Counted from the first letter of the stretch, positions 1 to 7,789 are shown. The stretch is 8,112 bases of DNA from Phycisphaerae bacterium (GCA_016935885.1 JAFGQA010000361.1:1-8112), one strand, 5' to 3'. The notes: generated by a model not told the origin, from the sequence alone. Program-made: numbers and translations.

Positions 1-211
1 CCAATTCCTCCGCAGTTCCTTTCGGTCTCATACATGATATTAACGGAGAATCTCATCGAGTTTCTTTAAGCACGCAAGGCTCAATAAAGGAGATTAATTG
101 TTCAGGCTGGTAGTTGTACCAGCCCGAGCAACGGGCTTTCATCACCATCTGCGGAACTACGGAACTGAGCTTCCCGGCCTACGAGTCATTGGCCGGACTG
201 CTCCGAAGCTC
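1..211. other. Left flank without a supported gene
   Basis: This stretch is visibly richer in A and T in its first 100 bases than the rest of the window. I see no protein I recognise. A Shine-Dalgarno-like AAAGGAG (86-92) precedes a TTG codon at 98, opening a 38-codon frame that ends at a TGA at 212-214, inside the presumed IS terminal repeat. It has no recognisable motif. There is also a short inverted repeat CCGGCC (174-179) / GGCCGG (191-196). The region probably represents the target DNA into which the IS element inserted. Confidence 0.4.
105..139 (+). promoter_or_regulatory. Two overlapping, mutually exclusive hairpins
   Basis: Hairpin 1 is a perfect 8-bp stem, GGCTGGTA (105-112) with TACCAGCC (117-124), closed by a 4-base loop. 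Hairpin 2 is a perfect 6-bp stem, AGCCCG (121-126) with CGGGCT (132-137), 5-base loop, followed by only TT. The arms share 121-124, so only one can form at a time, as in attenuators. The short T run makes hairpin 2 a weak terminator at best. The gene it might have controlled is not visible; the IS fragment begins 75 bases later. The pairing is seen directly; a regulatory role is inference. Confidence 0.3.
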
Positions 212-225
212 TGACCTGCCCCCGG
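212..225. repeat. Presumed IS3-family terminal inverted repeat (single end)
   Basis: TGACCTGCCCCCGG lies just outside the transposase stop (TAA, complement of 227-229). Ends beginning with TG and rich in C are typical of the IS3 family. The partner repeat is absent from this window, so the call rests on position and base pattern only. Confidence 0.5.
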
Positions 226-226
226 T

Positions 227-838
227 TTATGTACCAGTGGTTATGAGAGTCAGTGTCTGTTCCTTCGTCCAAGCCGACGCCTGTTGGGGCGGGCGGAGCG
301 TAGCGAAGCCTGCCCCAACAGGCGTCGCGCCGTCGCCCTCCCCCTTCCGAGCCGCATACGCCGCCGGCGTCAGGTAGCCCAACGAACTGTGCGGCCGACG
401 ATGATTGTACTCCAGGCGGTAATCTTCCACGACCACCTTCGCTTCACGAAGACTGGTGAACAACTCGCGGTCGAGGAGCTCGTCCCGAAACCGGCTGTTG
501 AACGATTCGGCGTACGCATTCTCCCAGGGACTACCCGGCTCGATGTACAGCGCCTCGACGCCTGATTCCTCCAGCCAGGAGCGAAGCGCCTGGGCGATGA
601 ACTCCGGGCCGTTGTCACTGCGGATGAACTCCGGCGCTCCACGAACCTCGAACAGAAAACGCAACGCCTCGATCACCTCCTTCGAGGTGATGCTACGCTC
701 GACCTCGATGGCCAGGCACTCACCTGTGAACTCGTCCTCAATCGTTAACAACTTCAGCGTCCGTCCGTCAGCCGTCTGGTCGCTCACGGAATCGTAGCAC
801 CACACGTGATTCATGCGCTCGGTACGGTGACGCACCAC
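227..838 (-). pseudogene. IS3-family transposase OrfB, N-terminally truncated
   Basis: This is the integrase-like catalytic domain (rve/DDE) of an IS3-family OrfB. The acidic triad is visible: D16 in HVWCYDSVSD, D75 in IRSDNGPEF and E111 in ENAYAESFNSRF. The second D and the E are separated by 35 residues, the classical D(35)E spacing. The C-terminal YNHRRPHSSLGYLTPAAYAA motif is also typical. The remaining frame gives 203 residues from a GTG codon, whereas OrfB proteins are usually about 270-290; the N-terminal HTH-21-like part and the overlapping orfA are missing. The frame stays open a little upstream of the GTG, so the nominal start is not a real one and no ribosome site is expected. Residues after about 165 (GEGDGATPVGAG...) are encoded by a large hairpin that interrupts the normal tail. 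Identification is firm; function is presumed lost. Confidence 0.88.
276..326. repeat. Large palindromic element in the transposase tail
   Basis: Two 19-base arms (276-294 and 308-326) are complementary at 18 positions, and the remaining position is a G-T wobble (291/311) when read on the plus strand. The 13-base loop is GGAGCGTAGCGAA. The arms include CCTGTTGGGG and CCCCAACAGG. The element lies inside the transposase reading frame and keeps it open, adding an atypical Gly/Ala-rich tail. Its size and symmetry resemble REP-type palindromic repeats, but I see only this copy in the window. A REP identity is inference. Confidence 0.7.
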
Positions 839-843
839 GCCAC

Positions 844-871
844 TTGCGGATTTGGGGAGATTTGCTATACT
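844..871 (+). promoter_or_regulatory. Candidate sigma70-type extended -10 promoter for the FG-GAP gene
   Basis: TTGCGG (844-849), a 16-base spacer and TATACT (866-871) match the sigma70 pattern. TGC directly before the -10 box gives an extended -10 motif (TGCTATACT). Transcription would begin near 878, leaving about 74 bases of leader before the ATG at 952. The -35 box falls at the broken edge of the IS fragment, so the promoter may have been created or modified by the truncation. It has not been tested. Confidence 0.5.
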
Positions 872-951
872 TGCTGTGTGTGGTCTGGCTTATGTTGCCT
901 CACCTGTCAAGATCACTGCCGCACTGGCACAGAAGAGAAGGGGCCGAAATC

Positions 952-3900
952 ATGCATCTATCCCATCGATATCTCGCATCAGGATTATGGCTTCTGGCTG
1001 GTGGATGGTTGGCCGTGTCGCCGAGCATCACGGCGGAAGAAGTGTCACCCTCGATGGCGGGGGGCGTCTCCTTGCCTGCCGGCGCTCGCGCGAGTTGGTG
1101 GGCGACGGTGCAGGAGAACATCCAGCAATCGGAGTATCACGTCACGTGGCAGGACCGGACGAAGCTGGCAGACGTGCCCGCTGCATTCCAGGCACCGAAC
1201 CGCGCCCACAACCTGCGGACGTACTTCACGCCGCAGGGCATCCGTGTGATTCCGCGCACCGGCGACGGCCTCGCGTGGCAGTGGGGCCTGACACTGGTCG
1301 AGTATGGGTATGATGGGCAGATGAAGGCTCCGGCAATGGCGGAGTTGGCGGGCAACGGCAACCGGATGGAGTACCGCCGAAGCTCGTTCGACGAATGGTA
1401 TGTCAACGACGAGCGGGGATTGGAGCAGGGGTTCACGCTTTCGGAACGCCCGACGTGCCCGCCGCGATCGCCCGGATTGCATGAAGATGCCGATGGTCCT
1501 CTCACGCATCGAGGCGCAGCGCGGGCCGAAGCCCGGGGCCCTCTGCGCGTCGAGATGCGGATCACTGGTAACCTGCGTGGTGTGCTTCGTGCGGACGGGC
1601 AAGGCATCAGGTTCGCCACGGGCGACGGCAAGCAGGCGCTGGACTATGGCGAGTTACGCGTGAACGATGCCGCTGGAACGGCGTTGCCGGCTTGGTTTGA
1701 CCTGTCGGGCGAGTGTCTCTCGATTCTGGTCGACGACACGGACGCGGTGTACCCGGTCACGATTGATCCGCTGGCCACCAGCCCCGACTGGACGGCCGAA
1801 TCCAATCAGGCGAACGCCCGCTTTGGCTGCTCGGTGGCGACGGCGGGCGACGTGAACGGCGACGGCTATGGCGACGTCATCATCGGGGCGTACAAATACG
1901 ACAACGGTGAGAAGGACGAGGGCCGGGCGTACGTCTATCTCGGGTCGCCAGCCGGCCTGGCCGACACGGCTGTCTGGACGGCCGAGAGCGATCAACCCGG
2001 CGACAACTGGTCTTGCTGGTTTGGCTGGTCGGTGGCGACGGCGGGCGACGTGAACGGCGATGGCTACAGCGACGTCATCGTTGGTTCACCGTATTACGAA
2101 TCCGATCCGTGGTTCGGTGCGGCATTTGTCTATCATGGATCGGCGTCCGGGCCCAGCATCACCGCCGACTGGATGGCCGATTGTGGCGAGGAGTACGAGT
2201 ACGATTCCGAGTTCGGCTATTCCGTGGCCACGGCGGGCGACGTGAACGGTGATGGTTACAGCGACGTTATCATCGGTGCGCCGTTTTACAGCACGTATGC
2301 CTATGAGGGTCGGGCATTCGTCTACTACGGCTCGGCTTCGGGCCTGGGTGACACGGCCGACTGGACGGCCGACGGCCTCAAGACGGACGGTTTCTTCGGC
2401 GACTCCGTCTCGGCGGCGGGTGACGTGAACGGCGACGGTTACAGCGACGTTGTCATCGGAGCACCGGCGTACATTTGGTGGGGGAGTTCCACGTACGTCT
2501 TCCATGGCTCGGCTTCCGGGCTGAGCGAGGTAGCCGATTGGATGATCGAGTCCGAGGCGGGGTACTACAATGCACTGGGCGCTTCCGTCTCGACGGCGGG
2601 AGACGTGAACGGCGACGGCTACAGCGACGTCATCATCGCGGCGCCCGGTCAAACTGACAAGGGTCGGGCGTTCCTGTACCAAGGCTCGGCTTCCGGGCTA
2701 AGCCTGACGCCCGACTGGACGGGCGAGGGCGAGCAGGATGACGCTGGTTTCGGCCACTCGGTGGCGACGGCGGGCGATGTCAACGGAGATGGGTACGCCG
2801 ACGTGATCTTCGGGGAGCCCTACTATGACGATGACGAGACCGACGAAGGTCGCGCGCTGGTGTACAACGGCTCGCCTGCCGGGCTATGCACAACAGCCAG
2901 TTGGGTGATGGCCGACACCAACAAATATCAAGCCAAATTCGGCTTCTCGGTAGCGGCGGCAGGCGACGTGAACGGCGACGGCTACAGCGACGTCATTGTT
3001 GGGGCGTCTGAAGACACAAACGGCGAGTCGCATGAGGGCCGGGCGTACGTCTATCACGGCTCGGCCTCCGGGCTGAGCCCCGACGCCGGCTGGACAGCCG
3101 CCGGCGACCAGAGCGAGTGTGAGCTCGGCTTCTCTGTCGCCACGGCGGGAGACGTCAATGGCGATGGTTACAGCGACCTCATCGTCGGGGCTCATCATTA
3201 TGACAATGGCGAGGAGGATGAGGGCCGCGCGCTCGTGTACCACGGATCGGCATCTGGGCCCAGCAGCACCGCCGACTGGACGGCCGAAAGTGATCAGGCG
3301 GGCGCCGAGTTCGGCTATTCCGTGGCCGCAGCGGGTGACGTGAACGGCGACGGATACGGCGACGTCATCGTTGGAGCGCCTCACTACGGCAACGAAGACT
3401 GGCGAGAAGGTCGGGCTTGTGCGTACCTTGGCTCTGCGTTGGGGCTCAGTGCCACAGCCTCCTGGATAGCCGAGGGCAACGACTACGACGCCCGGTTTGG
3501 CTACTCCGTGTCCACGGCGGGCGACGTCAACGGCGACGGCTACAGCGACGTCATCGTTGGCGCGGCCTTCTACTCCAACCCCGTCCTTTATGAGGGAGGC
3601 GTGTTCGTATACCATGGCGCCGATTCAGGGCTCAGCCCGACGGCGAACTGGACGGCTCAGGCCAATGTGCTTCAGGCCAATTTCGGCTCGTCTGTCTCTA
3701 CGGCCGGTGACGTCAACGGCGACGGCTACAGCGACGTCGTCATCGGCGCAGAGAACTACAACAACTGTGACCTGATCAAAGACGGACGCGACGAGATCGT
3801 CAGCCCCGGCCGGGCATTCGTGTTCCACGGCTCGCCGAGCGGGTTGGACCTTCGCGACACCCGCCCACTGGGTCTGCCTGAGAATGCCGACTGGACGGTC

Positions 3901-5028
3901 GGGAGTGAGCAGGAATACGAGCACTTCGGCTACTCCGTGTCCACGGCGGGCGACGTGAACGGCGACGGCTACAGCGACATCATTGTCGGGGCGCCATATC
4001 CCTGGTCCACCGGAGACGAAGGGCTGGTATTCGTCTACCACGGCTCACCTGACGGCCTGGACACAACGGCCGACTGGACGGCTGAGGGTGATCAGGCGGA
4101 TGCCGAGTTTGGCGCGTCCGTGGCGACGGCCGGTGACGTGAATGGAGATGGTTACAGCGACGTCATCGTCGGGGCACGCATGTACGGGGACGGCGAACAG
4201 AATGAGGGCCGGGCCCTCGTGTACCATGGCTCGGCAACCGGACTGGACCTGGGGGGCACGCGCCCCACGGGTACTCCGGGAAACGCTGACTGGGCGGCCG
4301 AAGGCGGTCAAGCCGGCGCCTACTTCGGCAACTGCGTGGCATCGGCGGGCGACGTCAACGGCGACGGCTACAGTGACGTGGTCGTCGGGGCCCGTGGGTA
4401 CGACGACGCGGAGACGGACGACGGACAGGTGTCTGTGTACTACGGCAACGGCGGGGCGGGCTTGAGCCTGCGGCCGCAGCAGCGCCGCGCCGATGACAGT
4501 GCCGCCATCGCGCCGCTCGGACAATCGGACAGTCTCGACAGCTTCGGCCTGAGGATGGTCGCCCGAACACCATACGGAAGACAAAAGGTCAAACTGGAGT
4601 GGGAAGTCAAGCTGTTGGGCACACCGTTCGACGGGCTCGGCACACAGCAGAGTGCGGTGTTTGTCGATACTGGCACGGCCGGCGCGGAGCTGACCGAGCT
4701 TGTGACGGGGCTATCTCCTTGCGCCGCGCCGTACCACTGGCGGATGCGCTTCCGGTATGATCTGATCACGTCGCCGTTCCAACTGCACGGCCGGTGGCTC
4801 TCAATGCAGGCAAACGGCTGGCAAGAGATGGACCTGCGCACTGCCAGGCTTGTGGGAGACGTTGACTGTGACGGGGACGTGGATCTCATCGACCTTGACA
4901 TCTTCCTGGCCGTTCTGCTCGGAGTGGACATGGATCCAAATCACGTGGACAACGCCGACTTGAACCGCGACGGTTGGCCCAACGGCGTGGACGTCCAATT
5001 GTTCGTCGATGCCTTCCTGGGTTTGTAA
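952..5028 (+). CDS. Secreted FG-GAP (integrin-type) repeat protein with C-terminal dockerin-like domain
   Basis: The product is a 1358-residue secreted or cell-surface protein. The frame is open further upstream, but I chose the ATG at 952 because GAGAAGGGG precedes it by 8 bases and it opens a clear signal peptide (hydrophobic LASGLWLLAGGWLAV, likely cleavage after SITA, residue 28). Residues about 30-277 form an N-terminal region found ahead of such repeats. Residues about 278-1167 hold 14 FG-GAP repeats of roughly 60-65 residues, each with a near-invariant AGDVNGDGYSDVI core (Asp/Asn Ca-binding loop) and a closing V(Y/F)HGS.SGL. Fourteen would suit two seven-bladed beta-propellers. Residues about 1168-1300 resemble a fibronectin-type module. 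The last about 55 residues carry two Ca-binding loops, DVDCDGDVDLID and DLNRDGWPNGVD, as in dockerin type I modules of planctomycete proteins. The partner is unknown; adhesion or extracellular complex assembly is inferred from the family. Residues 168-196 look foreign to the N-terminal region. Confidence 0.88.
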   Translation: MHLSHRYLASGLWLLAGGWLAVSPSITAEEVSPSMAGGVSLPAGARASWWATVQENIQQSEYHVTWQDRTKLADVPAAFQAPNRAHNLRTYFTPQGIRVIPRTGDGLAWQWGLTLVEYGYDGQMKAPAMAELAGNGNRMEYRRSSFDEWYVNDERGLEQGFTLSERPTCPPRSPGLHEDADGPLTHRGAARAEARGPLRVEMRITGNLRGVLRADGQGIRFATGDGKQALDYGELRVNDAAGTALPAWFDLSGECLSILVDDTDAVYPVTIDPLATSPDWTAESNQANARFGCSVATAGDVNGDGYGDVIIGAYKYDNGEKDEGRAYVYLGSPAGLADTAVWTAESDQPGDNWSCWFGWSVATAGDVNGDGYSDVIVGSPYYESDPWFGAAFVYHGSASGPSITADWMADCGEEYEYDSEFGYSVATAGDVNGDGYSDVIIGAPFYSTYAYEGRAFVYYGSASGLGDTADWTADGLKTDGFFGDSVSAAGDVNGDGYSDVVIGAPAYIWWGSSTYVFHGSASGLSEVADWMIESEAGYYNALGASVSTAGDVNGDGYSDVIIAAPGQTDKGRAFLYQGSASGLSLTPDWTGEGEQDDAGFGHSVATAGDVNGDGYADVIFGEPYYDDDETDEGRALVYNGSPAGLCTTASWVMADTNKYQAKFGFSVAAAGDVNGDGYSDVIVGASEDTNGESHEGRAYVYHGSASGLSPDAGWTAAGDQSECELGFSVATAGDVNGDGYSDLIVGAHHYDNGEEDEGRALVYHGSASGPSSTADWTAESDQAGAEFGYSVAAAGDVNGDGYGDVIVGAPHYGNEDWREGRACAYLGSALGLSATASWIAEGNDYDARFGYSVSTAGDVNGDGYSDVIVGAAFYSNPVLYEGGVFVYHGADSGLSPTANWTAQANVLQANFGSSVSTAGDVNGDGYSDVVIGAENYNNCDLIKDGRDEIVSPGRAFVFHGSPSGLDLRDTRPLGLPENADWTVGSEQEYEHFGYSVSTAGDVNGDGYSDIIVGAPYPWSTGDEGLVFVYHGSPDGLDTTADWTAEGDQADAEFGASVATAGDVNGDGYSDVIVGARMYGDGEQNEGRALVYHGSATGLDLGGTRPTGTPGNADWAAEGGQAGAYFGNCVASAGDVNGDGYSDVVVGARGYDDAETDDGQVSVYYGNGGAGLSLRPQQRRADDSAAIAPLGQSDSLDSFGLRMVARTPYGRQKVKLEWEVKLLGTPFDGLGTQQSAVFVDTGTAGAELTELVTGLSPCAAPYHWRMRFRYDLITSPFQLHGRWLSMQANGWQEMDLRTARLVGDVDCDGDVDLIDLDIFLAVLLGVDMDPNHVDNADLNRDGWPNGVDVQLFVDAFLGL

Positions 5029-5056
5029 GCGAATCCAGAATCCACCGGCACCGCCG

Positions 5057-5164
5057 TTGGATGAATGTGGCGTCGGCCCGGTCGGCCACGTCGGCCTCGA
5101 TCTGCTCGCCAGATTCAAGCTCATCTTCGACTATCCACACAAGCGGATCGCATTCGTCAAGTTG
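5057..5164 (+). pseudogene. Relic of a retropepsin-like aspartyl protease C-terminus
   Basis: One frame reads VGHVGLDLLARFKLIFDY and then PHKRIAFVK. This fits the C-terminal signature of bacterial retropepsin-like aspartyl proteases (G-x-x-G-x-D-x-L-x-R-F followed by a DYP-type beta-strand ending). Only about 36 residues are recognisable; the catalytic DTG motifs and the remainder are absent. There is no start codon or ribosome site of its own, and the preceding codons overlap the end of the FG-GAP gene in another frame. I read it as the leftover 3' end of a gene lost by deletion. The family call rests on a short motif, so confidence is moderate. Confidence 0.5.
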
Positions 5165-5354
5165 CCCGAGGAGGACAGAAGGGGAGGAACCCGCGCGGAC
5201 ACGTCGAGCGATGATGCCTGTGCATTTGTGTCGGCCCGCCCGGCTCCGTCGCCGGCACATGGACCTGGGAGGTTGCTCCCGAAGTCCTCGGCAGCTCGGA
5301 GAAACTCGGGAATGCGGATTCTGTTGCCGATCAACCGGTTGTGGGTACCGTCGA

Positions 5355-5454
5355 CGCGAATCCTCGGCGTGATCCACGGCGGGCTGCCATCCGGGGAATA
5401 CGGGAAGAGAGGAACACGGTAGCCTGCCCCCTTCTCTGTTCCTTCTTCTGTTCC
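5355..5454 (+). repeat. Composite intergenic repeat, copy A
   Basis: The first 35 bases (5355-5389) match 32 of 35 bases at 7635-7669, including an uninterrupted 18-base identity, CGCGAATCCTCGGCGTGA. After about 21 less conserved bases comes a hairpin: GGAACA (5411-5416) pairs with TGTTCC (5437-5442) around a loop containing AGCCTGCCCCCTT. The 3' arm is echoed just downstream (TTCTGTTCC, 5446-5454). Copy B has the same plan with compensatory changes in the stem. The element lies downstream of both the FG-GAP gene and, on the other strand, the methyltransferase. It could fold in either transcript, but no T run marks it as a terminator. Confidence 0.75.
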
Positions 5455-5469
5455 AACACTCGTGCAACA

Positions 5470-5488
5470 CGACAGGGCGACTCTGTCG
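5470..5488. terminator. Hairpin downstream of the methyltransferase, possible weak terminator
   Basis: CGACAG (5470-5475) pairs with CTGTCG (5483-5488) across a 7-base loop, 23 bases beyond the methyltransferase stop on the minus strand. There is no T run after it in either direction, so intrinsic termination is doubtful. Confidence 0.25.
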
Positions 5489-5511
5489 AGGTGAAGCCAG
5501 GCAGCACTGCA

Positions 5512-6312
5512 TCAGGGCAACATGGTCTCGCTGACGTTGCTCCTCTTGTTGCCGACGATTGCGACGTACTGAATGGGCTGCCGGTCGGTTCCGACCCGGT
5601 GCTGGTAGCGCTGCGTCTTGCGAACCTCGAGTATCTCGTCGTGCATCATTGATTGGATGAGACGCGCGAAGCCGCTACTATCATCTTGACCGAGGAAACT
5701 TGACTTGATATTGAAGGCAATCCAGCCGCCTCGCTCTATCAGATTGTAGGCGTTGGCGAACGCGCTGGTGGGAATGTCCCCGAAACCAAGAGCCGCGACG
5801 CACGTTAGACAGTTGAAACCATACCCTGCCAGTTCACGTCGATCACTCTGATTCAATCGCGTCATATCCACGATGTGGTAGTTTGTGTAGATCCCCGGAC
5901 GATCACGTTGTGTGGCCTTGGCGGCCGACTCGATGATGTCCACGCCGACTATGAACTCGACACCAATGTCGGCGAGCTCCTCGCCAACCATGCCGTTTCC
6001 GGCACCGAGATCAAGCGATCGCAGCGTACCTGCCTCTGTGCCACTGGCGGCCAGCTCGGCCTCAAGGAGCTTCCGAATCCTGGCGGGAGAGTCGCACTTC
6101 AGGATTTCGCGAATCAGACGTTCGTACAGACCGGGTACGGAGAACAGCTCATCGTAGTCATGGAGCCGAATCTCACGCCATTCGTTGTCCAGGCGAACTA
6201 CGCACCACTCTTTATCCTGCGTGAACGAGAGATCCGTTGGGGGCAGCGCGATTCGGAGGTCGTTGTGCAGCGTGCCTCGTTGTTTAATACGCGTGCTCGT
6301 CGTCACGGTCAT
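5512..6312 (-). CDS. Class I SAM-dependent methyltransferase
   Basis: A 266-residue Rossmann-fold methyltransferase that would transfer the methyl group of S-adenosylmethionine to an unidentified acceptor, probably in the cytoplasm. Motif I is LDLGAGNGMVGEEL (100-113), which binds SAM. The acidic end of strand 2 is VGVDI (D125), an acidic DM (149-150) fits the adenine-contacting motif, and CLTCVAALGFGDIP (168-181) and ERGGWIAFNIK (193-203) fit motifs IV to VI. The first about 95 residues are an unassigned N-terminal extension with SVPGLYERLIREIL. No signal peptide or membrane segment is seen. The start is supported by AGAAGGAG ending 8 bases before the ATG. It lies 23 bases downstream of the MarR gene on the same strand and is probably cotranscribed. 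The fold call is firm; the substrate (small molecule, protein or nucleic acid) cannot be told. Confidence 0.85.
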   Translation of the reverse strand: MTVTTSTRIKQRGTLHNDLRIALPPTDLSFTQDKEWCVVRLDNEWREIRLHDYDELFSVPGLYERLIREILKCDSPARIRKLLEAELAASGTEAGTLRSLDLGAGNGMVGEELADIGVEFIVGVDIIESAAKATQRDRPGIYTNYHIVDMTRLNQSDRRELAGYGFNCLTCVAALGFGDIPTSAFANAYNLIERGGWIAFNIKSSFLGQDDSSGFARLIQSMMHDEILEVRKTQRYQHRVGTDRQPIQYVAIVGNKRSNVSETMLP

Positions 6313-6335
6313 ACAAGAATCTCCTTCTGGGTTCG

Positions 6336-6914
6336 TCAGGGTGCTGTTGGCGCTTCTGCGGGGATCGCTTCCGGGTCGCCGAACTCGGCAACGGGCTCAG
6401 CCGGCGACGTCAACGGCGCCGCTCCTTGCGTGACCGCATTCACCGGCCCAGGCACGAGCACGGGCGAAGCATCGATGGACTCCGCGTCCATCATCGCCGC
6501 GATGCGCTGCAACATTGCCAGGAGCATGGTCTGCTCCCAGTCCTCCAACTTGACCAACTCCTGTCGGAACCGGTCTTGAAGGAGCGAGGGGGCCGCCGCG
6601 AGGACATCTTCCCCACTGCTGGTGAGCCGGACCGTGACGCCTCGCCGGTCCTGCCCGTTGCGGGCTCGACCGACCAGCCCTCTCTTCGCGAGCCGATCCA
6701 GGATGCCCGTCACGGTTGGCCCGCTGAGGTGGACAGCCCGGGCCAACGCCCCAGTCGAGGCCTCGCCCAAGCGGGCCGCCGCCTTCAAGGTCGCTAGCTG
6801 CGGCCCCGTAAGCCCATGCTCTTCAGCGAGACGCCGAGAATGAAGATCGACGGCGCGCATGATCCGGCGAATCGCCGCGACGATCTGGTCTTCCATGCTG
6901 AGTGGAGTTCCCAT
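6336..6914 (-). CDS. MarR-family transcriptional regulator
   Basis: A 192-residue winged helix-turn-helix DNA-binding protein, expected to act as a dimer. Helices EEHGLTGPQLATLKAAARLG (31-50) and STGALARAVH (53-62) lead to the recognition helix SGPTVTGILDRLAKRG (64-79). The wing is VGRARNGQDRRGVTVRLTSSG (81-101), with the conserved D-R-R (89-91). A long dimerisation helix follows (about 113-146). After residue 150 comes an unusual Pro/Ala-rich tail of about 42 residues, longer than in ordinary MarR proteins of 140-160 residues. The first ATG is chosen because GGAGAAGGG precedes it by 6 bases; a second Met at residue 7 lacks such a site. The RRIMRAVDLHSRRLAEEHGLT stretch recalls EctR-like osmoregulation regulators, but no ectoine genes are present here. 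It is first in the operon with the methyltransferase and is likely autoregulated, as is usual for the family. Confidence 0.88.
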   Translation of the reverse strand: MGTPLSMEDQIVAAIRRIMRAVDLHSRRLAEEHGLTGPQLATLKAAARLGEASTGALARAVHLSGPTVTGILDRLAKRGLVGRARNGQDRRGVTVRLTSSGEDVLAAAPSLLQDRFRQELVKLEDWEQTMLLAMLQRIAAMMDAESIDASPVLVPGPVNAVTQGAAPLTSPAEPVAEFGDPEAIPAEAPTAP

Positions 6915-6962
6915 GCTGTACCCTTCTCCGAGGAGCTCTCCATCCGATTGCTACGATCGAAC

Positions 6963-6991
6963 ATCCTAGGACCCTATTGATTTCTCGTCAA
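6963..6991 (-). promoter_or_regulatory. Promoter of the marR-methyltransferase operon
   Basis: On the minus strand TTGACG (complement of 6986-6991), a 17-base spacer and TAGGAT (complement of 6963-6968) form a near-consensus sigma70 promoter. Transcription would start near 6956, giving a leader of about 42 bases before the MarR start. The -10 box overlaps the palindrome CCTAGG (6965-6970), and CGATCG (6954-6959) sits at the predicted start site; either could be part of a repressor site. Confidence 0.65.
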
Positions 6992-7025
6992 CAGGCGTAC
7001 TTGGCGGTGGCGACATATGACGCAA

Positions 7026-7723
<698 letters not shown>

Positions 7724-7756
7724 ATCCAATCGAACGTTTGCGGTGCGCGGACTCAC

Positions 7757-7785
7757 TTGACGTGGCCTCTTGCCGCCGGTATTAT
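7757..7785 (+). promoter_or_regulatory. Strong orphan sigma70-type promoter
   Basis: TTGACG (7757-7762), a 17-base spacer and TATTAT (7780-7785) are each one base from the consensus hexamers with ideal spacing. The predicted start is near 7790-7793. No ordinary protein-coding gene follows in the window, which suggests a small RNA, a tiny gene or a gene beginning past the right edge. Confidence 0.65.
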
Positions 7786-7789
7786 AGTG

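Larger units (their letters stand above)
212..850 (-). mobile_element. Truncated IS3-family insertion sequence
   Basis: The element is recognised by its IS3-type DDE transposase fragment. The presumed terminal inverted repeat at its 3' side begins TGACCTGCCCCC at 212, with the TG start usual for IS3-family ends, 12 bases beyond the transposase stop codon. The other side is broken. No matching inverted repeat, no orfA and no N-terminal half of orfB are found, and recognisable transposase sequence fades around 840-850 into the leader of the next gene. The element therefore cannot move by itself. The right boundary is approximate. No target-site duplication can be shown because one end is missing. 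Confidence 0.75.
5029..5511. other. Long intergenic stretch with relics and repeats
   Basis: This stretch holds a short aspartyl protease relic (5057-5164), composite repeat copy A (5355-5454) and a small hairpin (5470-5488). Between 5165 and 5354 I see no gene, promoter or repeat that I can support, although reading frames stay open because of high GC. No clear Rho-independent terminator follows the FG-GAP stop codon. Confidence 0.5.

Noticed and set aside
844..951. N-terminal extension of the FG-GAP frame upstream of the ATG at 952
   Set aside because: The frame is open but it covers the promoter, lacks a ribosome site, and would bury the clear signal peptide that starts at 952.
1045..1631. 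Long minus-strand open frames opposite the N-terminal part of the FG-GAP gene
   Set aside because: They are GC-rich shadows with Arg/Pro-rich low-complexity translations and no recognisable domain.
2086..4584. Several minus-strand frames with repeated DDDVAVAVAVHV motifs
   Set aside because: They are mirror translations of the FG-GAP repeat DNA; the repetition comes from the plus-strand GDVNGDGY codons.
4886..5512. Minus-strand frame of 208 codons across the intergenic stretch
   Set aside because: It is Arg-rich, overlaps the dockerin-encoding end and repeat copy A, has no ribosome site and resembles no family I know.
5875..6579. Plus-strand frame of 234 codons
   Set aside because: It lies antisense to the methyltransferase and MarR genes, both of which have clear family motifs and ribosome sites.
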